NCBI GenBank assembly: GCA_034933305.1
Contig: JAYFNU010000037.1
Span: 1 to 16,283, forward strand
Source of the DNA: JAYFNU01 sp034933305
GTDB taxonomy: Bacteria; Bacillota; Clostridia; Oscillospirales; Ruminococcaceae
Reading direction: 5' to 3'
DNA length: 16,283 nucleotides
Positions 6,211 to 13,771 of the stretch are shown piece by piece (position 1 is the first letter of the stretch; each line of letters starts with the position of its first letter). The notes beneath the pieces were generated by a model. It saw nothing but the letters and a program-made list of their open reading frames with translations, had not been told where the DNA came from and did no database searches. The translations under genes were made by a program, and so were the position numbers.

Positions 6211-6270
6211 AACAAAATTGTGAACGAAAACGGCAAATTCCCGATCCGATTTGATTACCGCGCCGTTTTC
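6192..6270. promoter_or_regulatory. Candidate shared operator: three copies of AAAACGGC between divergent promoters
   Basis: AAAACGGC occurs at 6192-6199 and 6227-6234, and its complement GCCGTTTT at 6262-6269. The last two extend to a 9-base inverted repeat, GAAAACGGC and GCCGTTTTC, 27 bp apart. Read in the direction of each promoter, GCCGTTTT lies inside both spacers with exactly 4 nt to the TATAAT. A regulator binding here could control zapA and glgP together; this is inference from position only. Confidence 0.5.
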
Positions 6271-6279
6271 AAGTATAAT
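6251..6279 (+). promoter_or_regulatory. Promoter of glgP operon
   Basis: TTGATT (6251-6256), 17-bp spacer, TATAAT (6274-6279), expected transcription start near 6286. The distance from the -35 of the opposing zapA promoter is about 40 bp. The open frame of glgP formally reaches back to the TTG of this -35 box, which cannot be the translation start if the promoter is used. Confidence 0.8.
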
Positions 6280-6313
6280 ATACCCTACACTGAAGAATGG
6301 AGCAAAAAAGGAT

Positions 6314-8725
6314 TTGCTGAAAGAAAAACTGACGGCGGAGCTGCTCAAGCGGGAGCTGAAGGACCGCCTTTCGAAAATGTACGGGACGACGCCCTCCTCG
6401 GCGACGGTGGAGCAGCTGTACAAGGCGCTCGCGACCGTCGTGCGCGAGATGCTCGAGGAGAAGCTGCGCTATCACGACGCCAAGACCTACGGCGAGGGAG
6501 CGAAGCAGGTCTATTACCTGTCGATGGAGTTCCTCGTGGGGCGCTCGCTCAAGAACAACCTGTACAACCTCGGCCTCGAAAAGGAAGCGGCCGAGGCGCT
6601 CGCGGAGAGCGGCGTGGGGCTCGAGCAGCTCTACGAGGCCGAGCCCGACGCGGGGCTCGGCAACGGCGGCCTCGGCCGGCTCGCGGCGTGCTACATGGAC
6701 GCGCTCGCGACGGGCGGGTACACCGCCACGGGCTACTGCATCCTCTACGAATATGGCATCTTCCGACAGAAGATCACCGACGGCTGGCAGCAGGAGCTGC
6801 CGGACAACTGGCTGCCGGGCGGCGACGTCTGGCTCGAGCGCAAGCCCGACGAGGGCGTCACGGTCAAATTCGACGGCGAGATCAGGGAGTCGTGGTACAA
6901 CAACTTCCACCACGTCGAGCACGTCAACTACAATTCCGTGCGCGCGGTGCCGTACGACATGTATATTTCCGGCTACGACACGGGCGCCGTCAGCCGGCTG
7001 CGGCTCTTCAAGGCGGAGGCCCCGGGCATCGACATGGAGAGCTTCAACCGCGGCGACTACACCGCGGCGCTGCGCAGCAACAGCACGGCCGAACTCATCA
7101 GCAAGGTGCTGTATCCGAACGACAACCACGTCGAGGGCAAGATCCTGCGGCTGCGCCAGCAGTATTTCCTGTGCTGCGCCGCCGTCAACGACATCGTGCA
7201 GAAGCACCTCGCCCAGTACGGCACGCTCGACAACCTCGCCGACAAGGTCGCCGTCCAGCTCAACGACACGCACCCGACCCTCGCCATCCCCGAGCTCATG
7301 CGCATCCTGCTCGACGAATGCGGCTTCACGTGGGAGCGGGCGCTCGACACCGCGCGCCGCGTTTTTTCCTACACCAACCACACGGTGCTCAGCGAGGCGC
7401 TCGAGGCGTGGGACGCAGACATGTTCCGCAGCGTGCTGCCGCGCATCTGGGAGATCGTCGCCGAGCTCGACAGAACGCTGCGCGGCGAGCTGTCGGCGAA
7501 ATTTCCCGGCGACGAGGGCAAGATCTCCTATATGAGCATCCTGCGCGGCGGCTACGTGCAGATGGCGAATCTGTGCGTCTATGTGTCGCACAGCGTCAAC
7601 GGCGTGTCCGCGCTGCACAGCGAGATCATCCGGGAAGAGGTCTTCCACGACTACTGGCTTTTCGCGCCCGACAAATTCTGCAACGTGACGAACGGCATCG
7701 CCTACCGCCGCTGGCTGCTGCAGAGCGACCCGGGCCTCACGCAGCTGCTCTGCGACACCATCGGCGACCGCTTCAAAAAGGACGCGTCGGCGCTGTCCGC
7801 CTTCGAAAAATACGCGGACGACGCGGGCGTCCGTGAGCGCCTCGCCGCGGTGAAGCTCGAGAACAAGCGCCGCCTCGCCGATTATATCCTGAAGACGCAG
7901 AACATCGAGGTCGACCCCGCGTCGCTCTTCGACGTGCAGGCGAAGCGCATGCACGAGTACAAGCGCCAGCATCTCAACGCGCTGCACATCCTCAGCCAGT
8001 ACCTGCAGCTCAAAAACGACCCCGACGCGGATTTCGTGCCGCGCACCTATATTTTCGGCGCCAAGGCGGCGCCGGGCTATTACATCGCGAAACAGATGAT
8101 CCGCCTTATCTGCGGGCTGTCCCGGCTGCTCGAAAGCGACGAGGCGGTGCGCGGAAGGCTGCGCGTCGTCTATCTCGAGGACTACCGCGTGACCCTTTCC
8201 GAGCTGCTCATGCCGGCGGCCGAGATCTCCGAGCAGATCTCGCTCGCGGGCACGGAGGCGTCCGGCACGGGCAACATGAAGCTGATGCTCGACGGCGCGC
8301 TGACCGTGGGCACCTACGACGGGGCGAACATCGAGATCCTCGAGCACGCGGGGAAGGAAAACTTCTTCCTCTTCGGCATGGATAAGCAGCAGGTGCTGCA
8401 GCGGCGCGCGGACGGCTATGTCCCGAAAAAAGAGTACGACGCCGACCCCGCGCTGCGCGCGGCGCTCGACTTTGTCGGCAAGGGCTTCCTCGGCTACAGC
8501 TTCACCGATTTGTACAACAACCTGCTGCAGCAGGACCCCTATCTCGTGCTCGCGGATTTCGGGAGCTACTGCGGCGCGCAGCAGCTCGTCGGCGAGACCT
8601 ACCGCGACCCCGCCCGCTGGAACCGCATGGCCGCGATGAACATCGCGGGCGCGGGCTTCTTCTCCGCCGACCGGGCGGTCGGCGAATACGCGAACGACAT
8701 CTGGCACATCCGGCCGGTAAAATAG
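6314..8725 (+). CDS. glgP: Glycogen/maltodextrin phosphorylase
   Basis: Cuts alpha-1,4-glucan with phosphate to release glucose-1-phosphate; GT35 family, pyridoxal-phosphate dependent, cytoplasmic. The 803 residues match the family's usual length. Clear marks include QVYYLSMEFLVGR, GLGNGGLGRLAACYMDALAT, HLNDTHP-type QLNDTHPTLAIPELM, FDVQAKRMHEYKRQ, and the cofactor block GTEASGTGNMKL with the Schiff-base lysine at about 656. The C-terminus ends DIWHIRPVK as in other members. The start is uncertain: TTG 6314 is in frame with GGAG 11 nt upstream, whereas the only nearby ATG (6297) is out of frame by one base. One more A in the A6 run at 6304-6309 would join that ATG to give MEQKKDLLKEKL. A GH13 enzyme follows after 10 nt, forming a glucan-breakdown operon. 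Identity is firm, start is not. Confidence 0.95.
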   Translation: MLKEKLTAELLKRELKDRLSKMYGTTPSSATVEQLYKALATVVREMLEEKLRYHDAKTYGEGAKQVYYLSMEFLVGRSLKNNLYNLGLEKEAAEALAESGVGLEQLYEAEPDAGLGNGGLGRLAACYMDALATGGYTATGYCILYEYGIFRQKITDGWQQELPDNWLPGGDVWLERKPDEGVTVKFDGEIRESWYNNFHHVEHVNYNSVRAVPYDMYISGYDTGAVSRLRLFKAEAPGIDMESFNRGDYTAALRSNSTAELISKVLYPNDNHVEGKILRLRQQYFLCCAAVNDIVQKHLAQYGTLDNLADKVAVQLNDTHPTLAIPELMRILLDECGFTWERALDTARRVFSYTNHTVLSEALEAWDADMFRSVLPRIWEIVAELDRTLRGELSAKFPGDEGKISYMSILRGGYVQMANLCVYVSHSVNGVSALHSEIIREEVFHDYWLFAPDKFCNVTNGIAYRRWLLQSDPGLTQLLCDTIGDRFKKDASALSAFEKYADDAGVRERLAAVKLENKRRLADYILKTQNIEVDPASLFDVQAKRMHEYKRQHLNALHILSQYLQLKNDPDADFVPRTYIFGAKAAPGYYIAKQMIRLICGLSRLLESDEAVRGRLRVVYLEDYRVTLSELLMPAAEISEQISLAGTEASGTGNMKLMLDGALTVGTYDGANIEILEHAGKENFFLFGMDKQQVLQRRADGYVPKKEYDADPALRAALDFVGKGFLGYSFTDLYNNLLQQDPYLVLADFGSYCGAQQLVGETYRDPARWNRMAAMNIAGAGFFSADRAVGEYANDIWHIRPVK

Positions 8726-8735
8726 CGAGGCGGAC

Positions 8736-10517
8736 ATGTTCACCTTCAACGCCCGCGACGGACGGCACAAGCGCCCCTTCGGCGCCGTCCCGTCCGGCAC
8801 GACAGTCGAATATTTCGTCGAAGGTCCGGCGGATGCCGCCGGGCCTTTTCTTTGCGTGTGCGACGACGCGGCGCAGACGACCGCCGTGGCCCCGATGGAG
8901 CGCTGCGCGGGCGGCTGGCGCGCCGCGCACACCTTTGCGTCGCCGGGCCTCTATTTCTACGCCTTCCGCAGCGGCGACCGCTTCCTGCTGCGGGGCGAGG
9001 GCGGGCAGGCCGCCGAGAAGACGGACGGCGACTGGTTCCAGCAGACCGTCTACGACGCCGCGGACGCGGCGCCGCGGGGCTGGACGGGCGGCGTCTTTTA
9101 CCAGATCTTCCCCGACCGCTTCGCCGTCGGCGCAGGCGGGCCCCTGCCGACGCCCTATGCCGACCGCCGGCTGCACGCCGATGTGCACGACGCGCCCGAC
9201 TATCTGCCCGGCGCCGACGGAAAGATCCGCAACGACGATTACTTCGGCGGAAATTTCGCCGGCATCGAGGAAAAGCTGCCGTATCTGTGCGCGCTGGGCG
9301 TCACGGCGATCTACCTCAACCCCGTCTGCGAGGCGCACTCCAACCACCGCTACAACACGGCGGACTATAAAAAGCCCGACCCGCTGCTCGGCAGCGCGGC
9401 GGATTTCCGGCGCCTGTGCGCGGCGGCAAAGCGGCGGGGCATCAGGATCCTGCTCGACGGCGTCTTCAGCCACACGGGGGACGACAGCGTTTACTTCAAC
9501 CGCTACGGGCGGTATGCGTCCGTCGGCGCGTATCAGAGCGAGCGCAGCCCGTGGGCGTCGTGGTACAAATTCCGCGCGTTTCCCGACGACTACGTCTCGT
9601 GGTGGGGCTTCGACACGCTGCCGGAGGTGAACGAGGACGACCCGTCGTTCACGGCGTTCATCTGCGGCGAGGGCGGCGTCGTCGATTACTGGATGGGCCT
9701 CGGCGCGGCGGGCTTCCGGCTCGATGTGGCGGACGAGCTGCCGGACGACTTTATCGCGCGCCTGCGCGCCGCCGTGCGGCGCAACGACCCCGACGGGCTG
9801 CTGCTGGGCGAGGTGTGGGAGGACGCGAGCAACAAGGTCAGCTACGGCGCGCGCCGCAGGTTCCTGCGGGGCGGCGAGCTCGATTCCGTCATGAACTATC
9901 CCTTCCGCGCCGCGATCCTTGATTTCCTGGGCGCGCCGGACGCCGCGCTCTTCCGCGAGCGCATCGAAACAGTCGTCGAGAATTACCCGAAGCCGGTGAC
10001 CGACCGGCTGATGAACCTCCTGTCGACCCACGACACCGAGCGGGCGGTCAACGTGCTCGCGGCGGGCCCCTGCGACGGACACGACCGCGCATGGCAGGCC
10101 GCGCGGACGCTTTCGCGCGACGAATATCTGCGGGGCGTCGAGCTGCTCAAGCTCGCGTTCGCGCTCGAGTTCACGCTGCCGGGCGTCCCCTGCGTCTATT
10201 ACGGCGACGAGATCGGCATGACCGGCTGGAAGGATCCCTTTAACCGCGCGTTCATGCGCTGGGACGCCGCCGACGACAACGTGCTCGGCTACGTCCGGGC
10301 GCTCGCGTCGCGCCGGCGCGGCTGCACCGCCTTTGCGGACGGCGCGCTGCGCTTTGCCGACGCGCCGGCGGACTGCGCCGCGTTCGTGCGCGACAACGGC
10401 CGCGAGCGCGCCCTCGTCGCGGTCAACCGCGGACAGACGGCGGCGCGCGCACGCGACCCCCTGACCGGGCACGCCCTCACGGTGCCCCCGTGGCGCGCGG
10501 CCATCGAGACGTTCTGA
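8736..10517 (+). CDS. GH13 alpha-amylase-family enzyme (neopullulanase/cyclomaltodextrinase-like)
   Basis: Retaining alpha-glucan hydrolase, probably intracellular because no signal peptide is present. Of 593 residues, about 1-112 form an N-terminal beta domain of the type that precedes maltogenic amylase-like enzymes. The barrel begins with GGVFYQIFPDRF at 118-129 and GGNFAGIEEKLPYLCALGVT at 171-190. All conserved regions are visible: I DGVFSH (241-246), II GFRLDVADE with nucleophile Asp330, III GEVWE with acid/base Glu359, and IV LSTHDTER with His432-Asp433. A small C-terminal beta domain follows. ATG 8736 has GAGG 5 nt upstream and is 10 nt behind glgP, so the two are co-transcribed. It plausibly trims limit dextrins or maltodextrins that GlgP leaves. 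Exact specificity (neopullulanase, cyclodextrinase, alpha-glucosidase) cannot be told from sequence alone. Confidence 0.92.
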   Translation: MFTFNARDGRHKRPFGAVPSGTTVEYFVEGPADAAGPFLCVCDDAAQTTAVAPMERCAGGWRAAHTFASPGLYFYAFRSGDRFLLRGEGGQAAEKTDGDWFQQTVYDAADAAPRGWTGGVFYQIFPDRFAVGAGGPLPTPYADRRLHADVHDAPDYLPGADGKIRNDDYFGGNFAGIEEKLPYLCALGVTAIYLNPVCEAHSNHRYNTADYKKPDPLLGSAADFRRLCAAAKRRGIRILLDGVFSHTGDDSVYFNRYGRYASVGAYQSERSPWASWYKFRAFPDDYVSWWGFDTLPEVNEDDPSFTAFICGEGGVVDYWMGLGAAGFRLDVADELPDDFIARLRAAVRRNDPDGLLLGEVWEDASNKVSYGARRRFLRGGELDSVMNYPFRAAILDFLGAPDAALFRERIETVVENYPKPVTDRLMNLLSTHDTERAVNVLAAGPCDGHDRAWQAARTLSRDEYLRGVELLKLAFALEFTLPGVPCVYYGDEIGMTGWKDPFNRAFMRWDAADDNVLGYVRALASRRRGCTAFADGALRFADAPADCAAFVRDNGRERALVAVNRGQTAARARDPLTGHALTVPPWRAAIETF

Positions 10518-10540
10518 GCGCCCGCGCGGGAACGGCGGGC

Positions 10541-10586
10541 GAAAAAAGAGGGGCCCCCGCCTGCGGCGCAGGCGGGGGCCCTTTTT
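10541..10586. terminator. Strong bidirectional intrinsic terminator
   Basis: Fourteen-base perfect arms GGGCCCCCGCCTGC (10551-10564) and its complement (10568-10581) enclose a 3-nt loop, with TTTTT at 10582-10586 on the plus strand and six A at 10542-10547 giving a T-run on the minus strand. It ends the glgP-GH13 operon and the converging dcd transcript. The rest of the 141-bp gap (to 10658) shows nothing else. Confidence 0.93.
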
Positions 10587-10658
10587 GCATCGTTTTTCAC
10601 GGGAGCTTCGGATGCAGGCGCTCGTTTCGCGGGAGACCGGCCCCGCGGCGCGCGCGCT

Positions 10659-11198
10659 TCATTCGAATTCCGACTGCGTTTTTTCGAAGTCGAGATAAAG
10701 CCGGCTCGACTGGATGCCCTGATTCTTCTGGTATTTTCCGCTGACGTACTCGTCGTAGTCGCCCTCGATCTCGTGGTAATAGATCTGGCAGATCTCGACG
10801 TTCGGATAGATGACGACCGGCTCGATGCAGAACAGCTCGAGCGTCCAGTACCCGCAGAAGCCGACGTCGCCGAAGCCCGCCGTGACGTGGATGCAGATGC
10901 CCAGCCGCCCGACGGACGAGCGCCCCTCGAGCATGGGGATGCAGCCGCGCGTCTCGGTGTACTCCACCGTGCGCCCGAGGTACAGCGTGCCCGGCTCGAG
11001 CAGATAGCCCGTCTCCGGGATGGTGATGAGCTTCGTGGGGTTGTTGAGCTTCATGTCGAGCGGCCTGCCCGTGTACACGAGCAGTTCGTTGTGCAGCCGC
11101 AGATTGTAGCTGTTGGGATTGACGCGGCGCGCGTCAAAGGGCTCGATGCGGATGTCGCCCCCCATGCGGCGCACGATCTCCTTGCCGGACAGGATCAT
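10659..11198 (-). CDS. dcd: dCTP deaminase
   Basis: Deaminates dCTP to dUTP, the first step from dCTP toward dUMP; some family members also hydrolyse the dUTP. The 179 residues share the dUTPase-like fold: NPNSYNLRLH at 27-36, EGRSSVGRLG at 91-100 (phosphate-binding Ser/Arg), and GFGDVGFCGYWTLEL at 108-122 with the expected catalytic Glu121. The C-terminal GKYQKNQGIQSSRLYLDF at 154-171 corresponds to the nucleotide-covering tail. ATG 11198 has AAAGGCGG about 8 nt upstream. It stands alone behind its own promoter and ends at the bidirectional terminator. dut at 4502-4948 can take the product, so a bifunctional activity is not required, though it is not excluded by eye. Confidence 0.93.
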   Translation of the reverse strand: MILSGKEIVRRMGGDIRIEPFDARRVNPNSYNLRLHNELLVYTGRPLDMKLNNPTKLITIPETGYLLEPGTLYLGRTVEYTETRGCIPMLEGRSSVGRLGICIHVTAGFGDVGFCGYWTLELFCIEPVVIYPNVEICQIYYHEIEGDYDEYVSGKYQKNQGIQSSRLYLDFEKTQSEFE

Positions 11199-11229
11199 AG
11201 CCAGGACCGCCTTTCTTCATTCTGCAATA

Positions 11230-11257
11230 ATTATACAATATCTGCGTGCGTTTACAA
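11230..11257 (-). promoter_or_regulatory. Promoter of dcd
   Basis: Leftward TTGTAA (11257-11252), 16-bp spacer, TATAAT (11235-11230). The -35 is identical to that of the zapA promoter. The leader is about 25 nt. Confidence 0.72.
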
Positions 11258-11303
11258 GCGGCCCGCCGCGGGACGGAAACGGCCCGGCGGTGAAATTTTC
11301 CGC

Positions 11304-11336
11304 AAAAACCGCCCGGGAGCGACAAAAATCGGGCGG
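11304..11336 (-). terminator. Weak terminator-like hairpin in the dcd upstream region
   Basis: Read leftward, CCGCCCG and CGGGCGG (7-bp arms, 11336-11330 and 11315-11309, 14-nt loop) are followed by TTTTT (11308-11304). No leftward gene ends here, so it could at most stop antisense transcription before the dcd promoter. The long loop makes it doubtful. Confidence 0.3.
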
Positions 11337-11354
11337 CGGGAGATTGATTCCCGG

Positions 11355-11382
11355 TGCAAAATGCCGTATCATTTGTTATAAT
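11355..11382 (+). promoter_or_regulatory. Extended -10 promoter of the surface-protein gene
   Basis: TATAAT at 11377-11382 preceded by TG one base upstream (TGTTATAAT), the extended -10 form. A weak TGCAAA lies at -35 with a 16-bp spacer. It gives a leader of about 20 nt containing GGGAAGGGG. The 210-bp divergent gap with dcd (11199-11408) holds this, the dcd promoter and the weak hairpin. Confidence 0.65.
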
Positions 11383-11408
11383 GGGATAAAAGGGAAGGGG
11401 GCGCGCGC

Positions 11409-12638
11409 ATGGCCGACCGCGAAAGGTATCAGGAGCTCCACGACGACGTGAAAGAATATGCGCCCGCCCATGCCCCTGTCCGGCGCAACACCCGCAAGGC
11501 AAAGCTGCGGACGGTGGCCGCGGCGCTCGCCGTAGCCGCTTCGGCGCTGCTGCTGGGCGGCGTCGAGCTGCGCTGCGAGCAGCAGTACATCGGCACGACC
11601 GAGGCCGATGTCGACGTGCGCGCCACAAGCCTCACGAACGGCCCGCTCGAGGGCGTCGAGATCCGTTACCGCCTCGAAGGCGAGGACGAAGGCAGCGAGC
11701 GCGCGCTGAAGCTGCCCGGCGAGGCGCTGCGTTTCACGGGCCTCACCCCCGCGACGACCTATAAGATCCTGTTCGACATCGCGCAGAACGGCAGTACGAC
11801 GCGGCGCACCTACGCCTTTACGACGGCGGGCACCGGCCGCGGCGCGGCCGCGCCGCGGCTGCCGCAGCCGCCGGCTGCGCTGCAGGTTGTGCTGCCCGAA
11901 GGACAGCAGCCGGACGACCCGCCGCCCCCCGACATCGTCGAGGAGACCGCCGAGAAGCCGAAACCCGCCCCGCAGCCCGCGGCGACGTATACCGCGCCGA
12001 CAGTCTCCGCGATGAGGTACGACATGACCGCCGACAATGCCGGCATCCTCCTGTGGACCGTCACCGCGCACGACGGCAAGGACATCACCTGCATCGTCAC
12101 GACGAACGGCGGCGAGCCGCAGAGCTTCACCACGGCGGAGCTCGACGCCAACTTCGGCGACGGCAGCGGCAATTACAATATCGGCATCCCGACGGACACG
12201 GGCGCCCTCGCCGACGGCGCTATCACCGAGTTCACGCTGACGGTCGGCTACACGCTCAACGGCGCGGCCGGGAGCGTCTCCGACACCGGGCGGGTCATCG
12301 TCAACTTCGCGAGCGGCTTCAGCGTCGCGCTGACGGCGAACCCGGACGGCACGGCCGCGGCGGGCACGGCGGGATTCGCGATCTCCGCCGACGCGCTGAA
12401 CAACGGTACGGTCTCGCTCGAGGGCGTCACGGCCGCCGACACCGTCAGCGGCGGCCTCACGCTGACCGGCGATCCCGTCTTCACGCCGGGCGCGGCGTCG
12501 ACGATCACCTTCGGCTTCATCATGCCGGACGCCGCGCAGCGCAACCAGGTCACCGTCACGGTGATCCTGCGGTGGCAGGCGGGCGGCGTCACCACCATCC
12601 AGAAACTGACGTATACCGGCGCCTATCCGACGCCGTAA
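11409..12638 (+). CDS. Membrane-anchored extracellular protein with FN3/Ig-like domains, function unknown
   Basis: I do not recognise a named family. The 409 residues begin with a charged 32-residue cytoplasmic stretch including RRNTRKAKLR at 25-34, then one membrane segment at about 35-51 (VAAALAVAASALLLGGV). The positive-inside rule puts the rest outside. Residues 64-139 look like a fibronectin type III-type module (LTPATTYKILFDIA then TYAFTTAG). A Pro-rich linker with acidic and PKPAPQP segments covers 146-198. Two further beta-rich segments, about 196-299 and 300-403, read like Ig-type domains. There is no sortase motif or C-terminal anchor. Only two cysteines are present outside the membrane segment (residues 56 and 228). 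ATG 11409 has GAAGGGG 8 nt upstream. It lies 51 bp before mscS, probably in one transcript. It could be a surface adhesin or envelope sensor. Confidence 0.85.
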   Translation: MADRERYQELHDDVKEYAPAHAPVRRNTRKAKLRTVAAALAVAASALLLGGVELRCEQQYIGTTEADVDVRATSLTNGPLEGVEIRYRLEGEDEGSERALKLPGEALRFTGLTPATTYKILFDIAQNGSTTRRTYAFTTAGTGRGAAAPRLPQPPAALQVVLPEGQQPDDPPPPDIVEETAEKPKPAPQPAATYTAPTVSAMRYDMTADNAGILLWTVTAHDGKDITCIVTTNGGEPQSFTTAELDANFGDGSGNYNIGIPTDTGALADGAITEFTLTVGYTLNGAAGSVSDTGRVIVNFASGFSVALTANPDGTAAAGTAGFAISADALNNGTVSLEGVTAADTVSGGLTLTGDPVFTPGAASTITFGFIMPDAAQRNQVTVTVILRWQAGGVTTIQKLTYTGAYPTP

Positions 12639-12689
12639 ATTTCAAAACCACCGCCGCGCCATTCAGAGGAAGAAAAGAAGGTAGACTGC

Positions 12690-13625
12690 ATGAAAAACAA
12701 AAGCACGCTCCGGCAGATCGTTATGCTCCTCATCTTTATCGTGTTGCTGCTCATCGTGATCAACCCCGCGCTGCTGCCGTTCATCAGCGCTGAAAAGGCG
12801 GCCGCCATACGCGCCACGCTCGCGGATACCTTCGGCTTCTTCAAAAGCGAGGCCGGCGGCTTCAGTCTGCCGACGCTGTTCAGCTGTCTCGCCATCATCT
12901 TCGGTATATGCGCGCTGTCGCAGCTGCTGCGGCTCATCCTCGAGCACACCGTCAGGCGCAGCCGCAGCAAGACCGTCGCGACGCTCATGCTCAGCGTCAT
13001 CAAGTACGCGAGCGTCATCGTCGCCGTGCTGTGGTGCCTCAGCCGCATGGGCGTCAACGTCGCGGGCATCTTCGCCGGCGTCGGCATTTTGACCCTGGTC
13101 ATCGGCTTCGGCGCCGAGCGCCTCGTCGAGGACATCATCACCGGCATCTTCATCATCTTCGAGGGGCAGTACAACATCGGCGACGTCATCGTGCTCGACG
13201 ACTTCCGCGGCGTCGTGCGCAAGATCGGCGTGCGCACGACGACCATCGAGGACGCCGGCGGCAACCTCAAGATCGTCAACAACTCCGACATCCGCAACGT
13301 GCAGAACCGCTCGCGCAACCTGTCCTACGCCGTCTGCGACATCGGCATCTCCTACGGCGTGCGCATCGAGGACGTCGAGAAGGTCGCGCTCGCGAACCTC
13401 GACGGGATCTACGAGCGCAACCGCGCGCTGTTCAGCGAAAAGCCCCGCTACTGCGGCGTGCAGACGCTCGGCGAATCGTCCGTCGTGCTGCGCTTCGTCG
13501 TCTGCTGCGACGAGAACAACATCTTCAGCGCCCAGCGCGCGCTCAACCGCGAGATCAAGATCATGTTCGACGACAACGGCATCGAGGTGCCGTTCAACCA
13601 GATCGTCGTGCACAGCGCAAAATAA
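12690..13625 (+). CDS. mscS: MscS-family mechanosensitive channel
   Basis: Opens under membrane tension to release solutes on hypo-osmotic shock; homoheptamer in known members. The 311 residues contain membrane segments at about 8-31, 60-86 and 101-119, and the pore helix with AGIFAGVGILTLVIGFGAERLVEDIITG at 125-152. FEGQYNIGDVI at 157-167 opens the cytoplasmic beta domain, which continues with TTTIEDAGGNLKIVNNSDI at 183-201. The C-terminus ends GIEVPFNQIVVH, typical of the family. The number of N-terminal segments and the length suit a small MscS or YggB-type channel. GAAGG stands 8 nt before ATG 12690. It is 51 bp behind the surface-protein gene with no terminator between, so co-expression is likely. 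Confidence 0.93.
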   Translation: MKNKSTLRQIVMLLIFIVLLLIVINPALLPFISAEKAAAIRATLADTFGFFKSEAGGFSLPTLFSCLAIIFGICALSQLLRLILEHTVRRSRSKTVATLMLSVIKYASVIVAVLWCLSRMGVNVAGIFAGVGILTLVIGFGAERLVEDIITGIFIIFEGQYNIGDVIVLDDFRGVVRKIGVRTTTIEDAGGNLKIVNNSDIRNVQNRSRNLSYAVCDIGISYGVRIEDVEKVALANLDGIYERNRALFSEKPRYCGVQTLGESSVVLRFVVCCDENNIFSAQRALNREIKIMFDDNGIEVPFNQIVVHSAK

Positions 13626-13649
13626 CGACAATTGCATAGAACGCTCCCC

Positions 13650-13691
13650 ATGCGGCCAAGATGATACAAAGTGTTGTTTTGGCCGCATTTT
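13650..13691 (+). terminator. Probable terminator after mscS
   Basis: Ten-base arms ATGCGGCCAA (13650-13659) and TTGGCCGCAT (13679-13688), 19-nt loop that can extend by weak pairs, followed by only TTT(C). Placed between mscS and the next promoter, so the position fits, but the T-run is short. Confidence 0.6.
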
Positions 13692-13707
13692 CATGCGCGC
13701 GTGCGCA

Positions 13708-13736
13708 TTGACCCGCGCGGCGTTCTCCGCTACAAT
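13708..13736 (+). promoter_or_regulatory. Promoter of the ytvI-like gene
   Basis: TTGACC (13708-13713), 17-bp spacer, TACAAT (13731-13736); five of six matches in each box to the sigma-A consensus. This argues for vegetative expression of the gene rather than purely sporulation-specific control. Confidence 0.78.
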
Positions 13737-13771
13737 GGAAAGCGGAGAGAAACACGGAAGGGGATGCATCC

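Noticed and set aside
6269..8932. Minus-strand open frame of 887 codons opposite glgP
   Set aside because: Shadow of a clear glycogen phosphorylase; no motifs of its own.
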